Origin: Bradyrhizobium barranii subsp. apii
GTDB lineage: Bacteria; Pseudomonadota; Alphaproteobacteria; Rhizobiales; Xanthobacteraceae
Reading direction: 5' to 3'
Assembly (NCBI RefSeq): GCF_011516635.5
Contig: NZ_CP096255.1
Coordinates: forward strand, 9,559,501 to 9,623,500
DNA length: 64,000 nucleotides
The notes beneath the pieces were generated by a model that worked only from the letters and a program-made list of their open reading frames with translations, ran no database searches and was not told the origin of the DNA. The position numbers and the translations under genes were made by a program. Positions 35,393 through 43,357 of the stretch are shown here, piece after piece; position 1 is the first letter of the stretch, and each line of letters opens with the position of its first letter.

Positions 35393-35524
35393 CGTCCCCG
35401 CGTAAGCGGGAACCCATACCCCCAGGGGGAAGTTGCGGCGCGAGACAGGTAACTCCGAGCCTTCGCAAAGCTTCTCCCTGTGGTTATGGGTCCCGGGCTC
35501 GCGCTACGCGCGCCCCGGGACGAC
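35393..35524. repeat. Palindromic intergenic repeat, family C copy 2
   Basis: Arms CGTCCCCGCGTAAGCGGGAA and the closing CGCGCCCCGGGACGAC flank GGTTATGGGTCCCGGG. It fills the gap between the pump gene and the binding-protein gene. Its second arm lacks the GGATC part of the IS110 target. Confidence 0.85.
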
Positions 35525-35644
35525 AGCGGTGGTTGGCGCGCAGAATCCCATACTAACGGCCTACGCCGAAATGGATGGGCAGGCGCGGGGTTCTTCACTA
35601 GTATCCGCGCGATTTCAAAACAGAAAACTGCTGGGAGCCAACAT

Positions 35645-36838
35645 ATGAAATCAGCACTTTTGGCCGCTGTCGCAACGTCTGCTCTGTTGCTCGCTGCGCC
35701 GGCCTCCGCCCAAGGCGTCAAGATCGGCATTCTCAACGATCAGTCCGGCGTCTATGCCGACTACGGCGGCAAATACTCGGTCGAAGCCGCCAAGATGGCG
35801 ATCGAGGATTTCGGCGGCGAGGTGCTTGGCCAGAAGATCGAGATGGTCACCGCCGATCACCAGAACAAGCCGGATCTTGCCACGTCGATCGCGCGGCGCT
35901 GGTACGACGTCGAGAACGTGGACATGATCACGGAGCTGACGACCTCCTCGGTCGCGCTCGCGATCCACGAGCTCTCCAAGGAAAAGAAGAAGATCGACAT
36001 CGTCGTCGGCGCCGCGACCTCGCGCCTCACCGGCGATGCCTGCCAGCCCTACGGCTTCCACTGGGCCTATGATACCCGTGCGCTCGGCGTCGGCACCGGC
36101 GGCGCGCTGACGAAAGCCGGCGGCGACACCTGGTTCTTCCTCACGGCCGACTATGCCTTCGGCTACGCGCTGGAGAAGGACACCAGCGAGATCGTCACCG
36201 CCAATGGCGGCAAGGTGGCCGGCTCGGTCCGCGTGCCGCTCAACTCGTCGGACTTCTCCTCCTTCCTGCTCCAGGCGCAGAGCTCGAAGGCGAAGATCGT
36301 CGGCCTCGCCAATGCCGGCCTCGACACCACCAACTCGATCAAGCAGGCGGCCGAGTTCGGCATCGTCTCCGGTGGCCAGAAGCTCGCCGGCCTCCTGATG
36401 ACGCTCGCCGAGGTGAATGGTCTCGGCTTGCAGGCCGCGCAAGGCCTGGTGCTGACCGAGGGCTATTACTGGGACCTCAACGACCGCACCCGCCATTTCG
36501 GCGAACGCTTCTTCAAGCGCACCAGCCGGATGCCGAACATGATCCAGGCCGGCACCTATTCGGCGACGCTGAGCTATCTCAAGGCGGTCAAGGCCGCCGG
36601 CACCAAGGACCCCGACGCGGTCGCCAAGAAGCTGAAGGAGCTGCCGGTCGACGACGACTTTGCTCAGGGCGGCAAGGTGCTCGAGAACGGCCGCATGGTC
36701 CACGACATGTATCTGTTCGAGGTCAAGAAGCCGTCGGAATCGAAGAAGCCGTGGGACTATTACAAGCTGCTCGCAACCGTCCCCGGCGACAAGGCGTTCT
36801 TCGCCGCCAAGGACAGCGGCTGCCCGCTGACGAAGTAA
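35645..36838 (+). CDS. ABC transporter substrate-binding protein (Peripla_BP_6)
   Basis: A 397-residue periplasmic binding protein of the branched-chain amino-acid/amide type, with signal peptide MKSALLAAVATSALLLAAPASAQ. Lobe motifs are KIGILNDQSGVYADYGGKYS, VTADHQNKPDLATSIARRWY and WFFLTADYAFGYALEKD. It stands alone between intergenic repeats with no permease or ATPase nearby, like the binding protein at 7790. The frame is open upstream through a repeat, but the signal peptide fixes the start. Ligand unknown. Confidence 0.9.
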   Translation: MKSALLAAVATSALLLAAPASAQGVKIGILNDQSGVYADYGGKYSVEAAKMAIEDFGGEVLGQKIEMVTADHQNKPDLATSIARRWYDVENVDMITELTTSSVALAIHELSKEKKKIDIVVGAATSRLTGDACQPYGFHWAYDTRALGVGTGGALTKAGGDTWFFLTADYAFGYALEKDTSEIVTANGGKVAGSVRVPLNSSDFSSFLLQAQSSKAKIVGLANAGLDTTNSIKQAAEFGIVSGGQKLAGLLMTLAEVNGLGLQAAQGLVLTEGYYWDLNDRTRHFGERFFKRTSRMPNMIQAGTYSATLSYLKAVKAAGTKDPDAVAKKLKELPVDDDFAQGGKVLENGRMVHDMYLFEVKKPSESKKPWDYYKLLATVPGDKAFFAAKDSGCPLTK

Positions 36839-36874
36839 GGGAAGGGGCACAGCGAGCGCCACATTTCTCGCTGT

Positions 36875-37049
36875 CGTCCCGGACAAGCGTAGCCCTTGGC
36901 AACGCGTAGCGTTGTCGAGGGCGGAGCGCCGATCCGGGACCCATAACCACAGGCAGACGTGGTTACGGGGACTCGGAGTTATCAACTTGCGCCACACTGC
37001 TCCCTGTGGTTATGGGTCCCGGATCGGCGCTGCGCTTGTCCGGGACGAC
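36875..37049. repeat. Palindromic intergenic repeat, family C copy 3
   Basis: CGTCCCGGACAAGCG opens and CGCTTGTCCGGGACGACG closes the element. Each arm contains the 13-nt sequence TGGGTCCCGGATC, on the minus strand at 36931-36943 and on the plus strand at 37013-37025. This is the full predicted target of the IS110 bridge RNA. Confidence 0.88.
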
Positions 37050-37073
37050 GGCGGAGTTTGTGGCCGCCGCGCC

Positions 37074-37463
37074 TCACACCATCCGCAACACCACCGCCCC
37101 CAATGCCCCCGCCCACAGCGCAATCGCCGCAATGCCCTGGATCGCAAAGCCCGGGCCGCGCTTTGCCGCCGCCTGCGAATAGCCGATGAAGTAGACGATG
37201 CGGCCGATGATCCAAACCGCGCCGATTCCCGCTGCACTGGCATCGCCGATATAGATCGCGAACAGCCAGAGCGCCGGCAGGAAGACCGGCATCCATTCCA
37301 GCGTGTTCGCCTGAATGCGGAAGGCGCGCTCGAAGTCCGGATGGCCCGACATCGCCGGCGCCTTGACTCCGGTCTTGGTGCGCGAGCGCGAGACGTTGAT
37401 GCAGGTGAACATGTAAAGTGCGATCGCCAGCAGCGTGACGAGGGCGGTGAGATGATACATCAC
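37074..37463 (-). CDS. MAPEG-family membrane protein
   Basis: A 129-residue protein with four hydrophobic helices. It carries the MAPEG-type segment ERAFRIQANTLEWMPVFLPAL (residues about 45-65), where conserved Arg, Asn and Glu contact glutathione or lipids in characterised members. Bacterial MAPEG proteins are often glutathione transferases or peroxidases, but for this branch no activity is established. AAGGA lies upstream of two consecutive ATG codons; the first is used. It is 24 bp downstream of the lipocalin-like gene on the same strand and could be its operon tail. Confidence 0.88.
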   Translation of the reverse strand: MMYHLTALVTLLAIALYMFTCINVSRSRTKTGVKAPAMSGHPDFERAFRIQANTLEWMPVFLPALWLFAIYIGDASAAGIGAVWIIGRIVYFIGYSQAAAKRGPGFAIQGIAAIALWAGALGAVVLRMV

Positions 37464-37487
37464 TGTTTTCCTTGAAGAGACCGCGCC

Positions 37488-38570
37488 TCAATAGCCGGTC
37501 AGCTCGAGATAGCCAACGCCGTCATGCGTGCCGGCAAAGCTGATCGGCCCTTCCCAATAGGAGAAGCCGGTCCCCATCCAGGCTTTTGGGTTAAGCGGCT
37601 TGCAGGCAATCGAGAGCGATCGCGAGGGGATCGTGATCTGCCATTCCACCGGCAGCTTGCGCCCCGCGATCTCGGCGGTCGCTTTCGGACTCATCTGGAT
37701 ATCGCCACCCGCGATCATCTGCGTGTCACCCGCGGCGCTGATCCAGTTGCCGAACGGATACTCCTGGCCGTCCTTCTGCCGCAGCCGGTACAGCATCAGC
37801 TTGTCGCCGGATGCGAGATGTAGCGACAGCCAGTCCCAGCCGGTCTGGTCGGCATCGAGCGGCTGGCTGCTCCACTCGCGATCCATCCAGGCCTGGCCCG
37901 AGACATCGACGGATTTGTCGTCGATCGTGAGGCTGCCGCGGGCGCGGTAGAACGGCTGGCTGTAATAGTAGGACGCCTGCCCGCGCTCGGACTTGCGGCT
38001 GAAACCGTGATCGCCCTGCAGCACTACGGGACGATCGGCCTCCAGTGTGAGCGAATAACTGAAATCGGTCCCCGAAGCCTTCAGCGTCAGCGGCGCCAAT
38101 GTGCGATCGTCGGTACGCTCGGACCCTTTCATCTCCCAATCATCGATCCACGCCGCAAATGGCTTTGCGGTGACGCCGGCCTGTCCAATGCCGCCGCGTG
38201 CAAACACCTCGTTGAAGCGGTGGGTGTCGGCGCGCGTCACCGCCGCATGCGCCATCCAGATCTGCTGATTGGCCCAGCCCTCGCCCTGCGGGCCCGGCTG
38301 CGCGGCCTGGCGGAACAGCGTCCATTGCAGGCCGCAAGCCGCGCCGGTGCCATCGACGAGGTTCGCGGTGAGATACCACCATTCGATGCGAAACTCCGGA
38401 TGCGGGCCGTGATCGGCCGGAAAGCTGAACGTCTTTCCCGGCGTCACCTTCGCAAAGCCGTCGGCGGTCTCGCCGAGCCCGGCATAGCCCTGCGCGCCAG
38501 CGCGGCGGGCAGCCGCGAGTGCGGCGATGCCGCCGGCGAAGGCGCGCCGCGTGATTTTATCAGCGCTCAT
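37488..38570 (-). CDS. Secreted lipocalin-like protein (AttH / CrtC-like)
   Basis: A 360-residue exported protein with a twin-arginine type leader (ITRRAFAGGIAALAAA). The body is a double lipocalin-like fold related to AttH and carotenoid 1,2-hydratase: FPADHGPHPEFRIEWWYLTA, GQAWMDREWSSQPLDADQTG and WDWLSLHLASGDKLMLY. It overlaps the permease gene by 11 bases. ATG 38570 has AAGGTG at the right spacing; the upstream TTG does not. Clusters of lipocalin, FtsX-type permease and ATPase recur in proteobacteria (attEFGH of Agrobacterium). They suggest that the ABC pair moves a lipid or hydrophobic molecule handled by this protein. The molecule is not known. Confidence 0.85.
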   Translation of the reverse strand: MSADKITRRAFAGGIAALAAARRAGAQGYAGLGETADGFAKVTPGKTFSFPADHGPHPEFRIEWWYLTANLVDGTGAACGLQWTLFRQAAQPGPQGEGWANQQIWMAHAAVTRADTHRFNEVFARGGIGQAGVTAKPFAAWIDDWEMKGSERTDDRTLAPLTLKASGTDFSYSLTLEADRPVVLQGDHGFSRKSERGQASYYYSQPFYRARGSLTIDDKSVDVSGQAWMDREWSSQPLDADQTGWDWLSLHLASGDKLMLYRLRQKDGQEYPFGNWISAAGDTQMIAGGDIQMSPKATAEIAGRKLPVEWQITIPSRSLSIACKPLNPKAWMGTGFSYWEGPISFAGTHDGVGYLELTGY

Positions 38571-41022
38571 TGGCAAACACCTTGACGAGGCTCGCCGGCT
38601 GCATCCGCGCCAGTCGTATCATCGGCAGCAGCGCGGCAAGCAGCGAAGCGATCAGCGCGACCGCGACCAGCTCCACCAGCTGCAGCGGAAACACGTGGAA
38701 CGGCAGCCGCCAGCCGAACGCCTTCACATTGACGATCGCGATCAGGCACCACGCCACCAGCAATCCGAGCGGCACGGCCAGCAGCGCCGTGAACAGCGCA
38801 ACCGACAATGTCTTGGTCAGTTCGATCGCGGCAAGGCGCGGCCGGGTGATGCCGATCGCCCACAGCGGCGCGAGCTGTGGCAGGCGGGAATTCGCCAGCG
38901 TCAGCAGGCTGGTCAAGAGCGCAATGCCGGCTACGCCTAGCGTGAAGGCATTCAGCGCCGACGTTACCGCAAAGGTGCGGTTGAAGATGCGGATCGATTC
39001 CGCCTTCACCGTCGCCTGGTCGGCGACGCTGCGGTCGTCGAGCGCGAATTGCTTCTGCAACGCCGCGATCAGGCCGGGGATATTTTCCTTCGCGACGATC
39101 AGGCCGATGCGCGTCTGCGGCGTCTGCGGAAAGTGCCGGATCAGCGCCGCGACGTTGACGGCGAGCTGTCCCTTGGGGTTGCCGTAGTCGGCATAGATCC
39201 CGGCGATGTCGAGTTCCCAGGTACCGCCGGGCGCCGGCACCTCGATGACATCGCCGACGCGGACGTTGAGGCGGCGGCTCAGCTGCTCGCTGATGAAAGC
39301 GGCATTGCCCGGCACGAGCTGGGTCCAGGCGCGCGGCGCGGTCTCCAGCAGCGGCCAGCGCTCGCGATAGAGTGCGTGATCGGGCAGGCCGAGCAGCTCG
39401 ACCGGCTGCCCCTGAACCTGCGTATCGGCGCGTCCGCCCGACAGGATCGCCTGCACGTCGCTGCGCTCCTTCAGCCAGCTCCGGATCGCCACGCCTTGCG
39501 CATTGTCGGAGGCGCTGATGTAGACGTCGGCGGCAAGCCGCCCGTTGAGCCAGCCGACGAAGGTGCGGCTGAAGGTCTCCACCATGGTGGACACCCCGAC
39601 ATTGACGGCCAGCGCAAGCAGCAGCGCCATCAGGGCCAGCGACAAGCCGGAGAGCTGTTGCCGGCTGTCCGCCCAGAACCACAGCGCGAGCGGCCCCTTC
39701 GCCCAGCGCTGGCCCACGAGCAGGATGATCTCGAGGAAAGCAGGCAGGATCAGCGCCGCGCCCAGCATCAGCGCCCCGAGCACGCCGAATCCCGCAATCA
39801 GCGATTGCCCGTAGTGCAGCAGCAATAGCGCGACCGCGAACACGGCGCAGGCCGCGCCGCTCTGCAGGACCAGCCAGCGGCGCTGCCGCTGCTGCCTGGC
39901 GTACGGCTGTGCGGTCGCCAGCACCGGCATCCTGATCGCCTTGATCAGGCTGGTCGCCGCCGCCACGATCGCGCCGGCGATGCTGATGCCGATACCGGCG
40001 AGCCACCATTCGGAGCGCAGTGTGAGCTGTCCCGGGATCTGCGCGCCATACAGCCCGCGCAGCGACGCCGCGACATCGGGCAACAGCGCGGCCGCGATGA
40101 AATAGCCGCAGACGAGCCCGATCAGTCCTGCGACCAGCGCCAGCGCCACCAGCTCGACCACCAGCACCGTGTTGACCAACCGCGCCGAGGCACCGCAGGC
40201 CCGCAACGTGCGCAGCATCGGCAGCCGCTGCTCGAAGGCGAGGCCGACGGCCGAGTTGACGATGAAGAGGCCGACGAAGAACGACAGCAGGCCGAAGGCG
40301 GTCAGGTTGAGATGGAAGCTGTCGGTGAGGCGCTCCAGCTCCGTCTCCGCATTCGGCTCGACCCGCCGCAACTGCTCGCCGACGATACTGGCCAGCGGCG
40401 CCGGCTTGCCCTTCGGCTTGCCGATCAAAAGCCGCGACACCTGGTCCGGCTTGTTCAGCAGCCGCTGCGCGACGCCGATGTCGACGACGAGCACGCCGGA
40501 CACGAGCTGCGGCAGCACGCGCAGCGGCGGCAGTTTTGCGCCGTTGCTGATTGGCGGTGCCGCGCCTTCCTGTTCCTGCAGATCGGTCAGCGTCTCCCGC
40601 GCCACCAATGTCTGGCCGGGCGGCGCAACAAAACTGCTCAAATCCGAGGCGCCAAGGCGTGGCGCGTTGCCGACATCGGCCGGCATCGTCACCGGCTCGA
40701 TGCCGAGCAGCCGCACCGAACGCCCGTTAACCTGGACGCGGCCTTCCAGCACCGGCGAGACCGGCCAGCCCGCGCGGCGAAGTTTTATGAACAGCTCCTG
40801 CGAAAAGGTCGCGGCATCAGGCGCCACCAGCATCGCCGTGCGCACGCCGCCGAAGGTCGCCGCCGCGCGGTCATAGGCATTGCGGGCCTGCTGGTTGATC
40901 GCCTGCACGCCGCTCCACAGCGCGGTCGCCGCGATCAGCCCGATCAGGAGCGTCGCGAACTGCATCTTGTGCCGTCGCCAGTGGCTCAGGAGCACCGCGA
41001 GGACCCACAGCGCGCGCCTCAT
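38560..41022 (-). CDS. ABC transporter permease, FtsX-like, two-unit
   Basis: An 820-residue inner-membrane protein with an N-terminal helix (FATLLIGLIAATALWSG), a large periplasmic domain, and helix clusters at about 230-380, 400-500 and 690-800. This is the MacB/LolCE-type duplicated architecture of mechanotransmission or lipoprotein-handling ABC systems. ATG 41022 overlaps the ATPase stop (ATGA). The longer open frame upstream overlaps the ATPase gene. It should couple cytoplasmic ATP hydrolysis to work done by the AttH-like protein in the periplasm. Confidence 0.9.
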   Translation of the reverse strand: MRRALWVLAVLLSHWRRHKMQFATLLIGLIAATALWSGVQAINQQARNAYDRAAATFGGVRTAMLVAPDAATFSQELFIKLRRAGWPVSPVLEGRVQVNGRSVRLLGIEPVTMPADVGNAPRLGASDLSSFVAPPGQTLVARETLTDLQEQEGAAPPISNGAKLPPLRVLPQLVSGVLVVDIGVAQRLLNKPDQVSRLLIGKPKGKPAPLASIVGEQLRRVEPNAETELERLTDSFHLNLTAFGLLSFFVGLFIVNSAVGLAFEQRLPMLRTLRACGASARLVNTVLVVELVALALVAGLIGLVCGYFIAAALLPDVAASLRGLYGAQIPGQLTLRSEWWLAGIGISIAGAIVAAATSLIKAIRMPVLATAQPYARQQRQRRWLVLQSGAACAVFAVALLLLHYGQSLIAGFGVLGALMLGAALILPAFLEIILLVGQRWAKGPLALWFWADSRQQLSGLSLALMALLLALAVNVGVSTMVETFSRTFVGWLNGRLAADVYISASDNAQGVAIRSWLKERSDVQAILSGGRADTQVQGQPVELLGLPDHALYRERWPLLETAPRAWTQLVPGNAAFISEQLSRRLNVRVGDVIEVPAPGGTWELDIAGIYADYGNPKGQLAVNVAALIRHFPQTPQTRIGLIVAKENIPGLIAALQKQFALDDRSVADQATVKAESIRIFNRTFAVTSALNAFTLGVAGIALLTSLLTLANSRLPQLAPLWAIGITRPRLAAIELTKTLSVALFTALLAVPLGLLVAWCLIAIVNVKAFGWRLPFHVFPLQLVELVAVALIASLLAALLPMIRLARMQPASLVKVFANER

Positions 41023-41714
41023 GCGATCCGCCCCGCATGCAAGGTGACGTGGCGGTCGAGCGTGCCGGCGAGATGCAGGCTGTGCGTCACCATCAGGAAG
41101 CCGCAGCCGGTGCGCGTGACGAGGTCGCGCGTCAGCGCCAGCACGTCGTCGGCGGTATCCTCGTCGAGATTGCCGGTCGGCTCGTCCGCGAGCAGCAGTG
41201 AGGGCTTTGTCGCCAGCGCCCGGCCGATCGCGACCCGTTGCTGCTGGCCGCCTGATAATTGCTCTGGATAACGCTTGAGCAGATTGCCGAGCCCGAGCCG
41301 TTCGACCAGCTCCTTTGACCATGCCGCATCGTGACGGCCGGCGATCCGCGCCTGGAAGGCGAGATTGTCCGCGACCGACAGGCTCGGGATCAGGTTGTAC
41401 TGCTGGAACACGAGGCCGATCCGGTCGCGCCGCAGCTCGGCCCGGCCCGCGTCCGAGAGCTTGGTGACCTCGGTGTCCTCCAGGCGAATTGCGCCGCTGT
41501 CGGCGGCATCGAGACCCGCAATCAGGTGCAACAGCGTGCTCTTGCCGCTGCCGGACTCGCCGGTCAGCGCGACGCGCTCGCCGGCCTTGAGGTCGAGGTC
41601 GACACCGCGCAGCACATGGACCGGCTCGCCGGCCGAGGAGAAGGTCTTTGAGAGGTTTCGGATGCTCAGCAAGGTCAATGCGCCCGACGGAATTAACTCA
41701 ATGCTGCGTAGCAC
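41019..41714 (-). CDS. ABC transporter ATP-binding protein, LolD/MacB-type
   Basis: A 231-residue ATPase with Walker A GESGSGKSTLLH, Q-loop VFQQYNLIPSLSVADN, signature LSGGQQQRVAIGRAL and Walker B LLLADEPTGNLDEDT. The GNLD and NLIP features mark the LolD/MacB/FtsE branch. The start is uncertain: GTG 41714 is the longest, and TTG codons about 36 or 42 bases further in would give a start just before LLSIRNLSKTF. It is first in a three-gene operon with the permease and the secreted lipocalin. Confidence 0.9.
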   Translation of the reverse strand: MLRSIELIPSGALTLLSIRNLSKTFSSAGEPVHVLRGVDLDLKAGERVALTGESGSGKSTLLHLIAGLDAADSGAIRLEDTEVTKLSDAGRAELRRDRIGLVFQQYNLIPSLSVADNLAFQARIAGRHDAAWSKELVERLGLGNLLKRYPEQLSGGQQQRVAIGRALATKPSLLLADEPTGNLDEDTADDVLALTRDLVTRTGCGFLMVTHSLHLAGTLDRHVTLHAGRIA

Positions 41715-41818
41715 ACTTGCCGTGGAAATGCCGGGGTTGCGTTGGCCTTGAAGCCGTTGTTAGCTCCCAAAACGGCCAAATCAAAAACGTGCCGACAAAA
41801 AGACATACGGGGAGATTG

Positions 41819-43156
41819 ATGAGCGCTCAGGGAACGCCCGACGTTGCGGGCAGGACGGCAGGGGAAACCAAGGCAACGCCGAAGGGCGCCTGGACCGTCA
41901 CTTTTCTCCTCTTTCTCTTCATGGTGGTGAACTTCGCGGACAAGATCGTCGTCGGTCTCGCCGGCGTGCCGATCATGACCGACCTGAAGCTCGATGCCGA
42001 GCAATTCGGCCTGCTCGGCTCCTCGTTCTTCTTCCTGTTCTCGATCTCGGCCATCGTGGTCGGCTTCATCGTCAACAAGGTGCCGACGCGCTGGGTGCTG
42101 CTGACGCTGGCGGTGATCTGGGCGCTGGCGCAGTTCCCGATGGTCGGCACCGTCTCGTTCACCACGCTCCTGATCTGCCGCATCGTGCTCGGCGCGGGCG
42201 AGGGACCTGCCTTCTCGGTCGCAGCGCACGCCATCTACAAATGGTTCCCCGACGAGAAGCGCACGCTGCCGACCGCGATCCTGTCGCAAGACTCGGCCTT
42301 CGGCGTCATCCTCGCCGTGCCGGCGTTGAACTGGGTCATCGTCAATCATTCCTGGCACTACGCCTTCGGCGCGCTTGGCGTCGTCGGCCTGCTCTGGGTC
42401 TGCGCCTGGCTGACGTTCGGCAAGGAAGGACCGCTCGAGGACACGCAGGTTCTCGCCGTCACCGAGCCGAAAATCCCCTATGTGCAGCTGCTGACCTCGC
42501 GCACCTTCCTCGGCTGCGTGATCGCGACCTTCGGCGCCTATTGGGCGCTGTCGCTCGGCCTCACCTGGTTCACGCCCTTCATCGTCAAGGGCCTGGGCTT
42601 CTCGCAGAGCCAGGCCGGCTACGTCTCGATCCTGCCCTGGGTGTTCGGCGCCACCATCGTCATCCTCACGGGGTGGGTCTCGCAGGTGATGATGGCGCGC
42701 GGCTACACGACGCGCATCTCGCGCGGCGTGCTCGGCTCGGTGCCGCTGATCATCGGCGGCCTGATCCTGGCGATGATGGCGCATGTGCAGGGTGCTGGCC
42801 TGCAGATCGCGCTGCTCGTCGTCGGCTCCGGCCTGTGCGGGGCGATCTACGTCGTCTGCCCGCCGATGCTCGGCGAGTTCACCCCGGCGTCGCAGCGCGG
42901 CGCGGTCATCGCGATCTACGGCGCGCTGTACACGCTGTCGGGCATCATCGCGCCGAGCGTGATGGGCGCCGTGATCCAGCGCGCCGGCAACATGGTCGAC
43001 GGCTACCTGACCGGCTTCACCATCAACGCGGTGGTGATGGTCGGCTCCGGCGTCATCGGCTTGCTGCTGCTGTGGCCGAACACGGAAAAGGCCAGGCTGA
43101 CCCGCGGTGCGGCCCCGCAGGCCGCGGCACTGAAGGGCGCGGTGTCGCCGACGTAA
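41819..43156 (+). CDS. MFS transporter, ACS (anion:cation symporter)-like
   Basis: A 445-residue twelve-helix carrier. Features are VVNFADKIVVGLAGVPIM in helix 1, a loop VNKVPTRWVLL at the 2/3 position, and GAGEGPAFSVAAHAIYKWFP, which is typical of ACS-family importers of organic anions such as tartrate, hexuronates or phthalates. GGGGAGA stands just before the ATG; the upstream frame extension is ignored. It is divergent from the ABC operon and monocistronic. Substrate unknown. Confidence 0.88.
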   Translation: MSAQGTPDVAGRTAGETKATPKGAWTVTFLLFLFMVVNFADKIVVGLAGVPIMTDLKLDAEQFGLLGSSFFFLFSISAIVVGFIVNKVPTRWVLLTLAVIWALAQFPMVGTVSFTTLLICRIVLGAGEGPAFSVAAHAIYKWFPDEKRTLPTAILSQDSAFGVILAVPALNWVIVNHSWHYAFGALGVVGLLWVCAWLTFGKEGPLEDTQVLAVTEPKIPYVQLLTSRTFLGCVIATFGAYWALSLGLTWFTPFIVKGLGFSQSQAGYVSILPWVFGATIVILTGWVSQVMMARGYTTRISRGVLGSVPLIIGGLILAMMAHVQGAGLQIALLVVGSGLCGAIYVVCPPMLGEFTPASQRGAVIAIYGALYTLSGIIAPSVMGAVIQRAGNMVDGYLTGFTINAVVMVGSGVIGLLLLWPNTEKARLTRGAAPQAAALKGAVSPT

Positions 43157-43181
43157 GGGGCGCGATTGCTCCAGGCACACT

Positions 43182-43313
43182 GTCATCCCGGGGCGCGCGA
43201 AGCGCGAGCCCGGGACCCATAACCACAGGGAGTGGTTTGGGGTGAGTAGGTAACTCTGAGCCTTCGCAAAACGATTGCTGCTGCGTATGGGTCCCCGCCT
43301 TCGCGGGGACGAC
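43182..43313. repeat. Palindromic intergenic repeat, family C copy 4
   Basis: TGTCATCCCGGGGCGCGCGA opens, CGGGACCCATAACCACAGGG follows, and GTCCCCGCCTTCGCGGGGAC closes it. It lies between two converging genes and could end both transcripts. Confidence 0.85.
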
Positions 43314-43357
43314 AGCGAGAGTGAGGCGCGGCTTTCGCGCCTCAGACTCGGTCTTCG

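Noticed and set aside
36875..37049. Possible CRISPR array from repeated GGTTATGGGTCCC and CAGG motifs
   Set aside because: The repeats are inverted, few and irregular, and belong to a dispersed palindrome family. No cas genes are present.
41693..43186. 497-residue minus-strand frame opposite an MFS gene
   Set aside because: No hydrophobic segments or motifs; shadow of the MFS frame.
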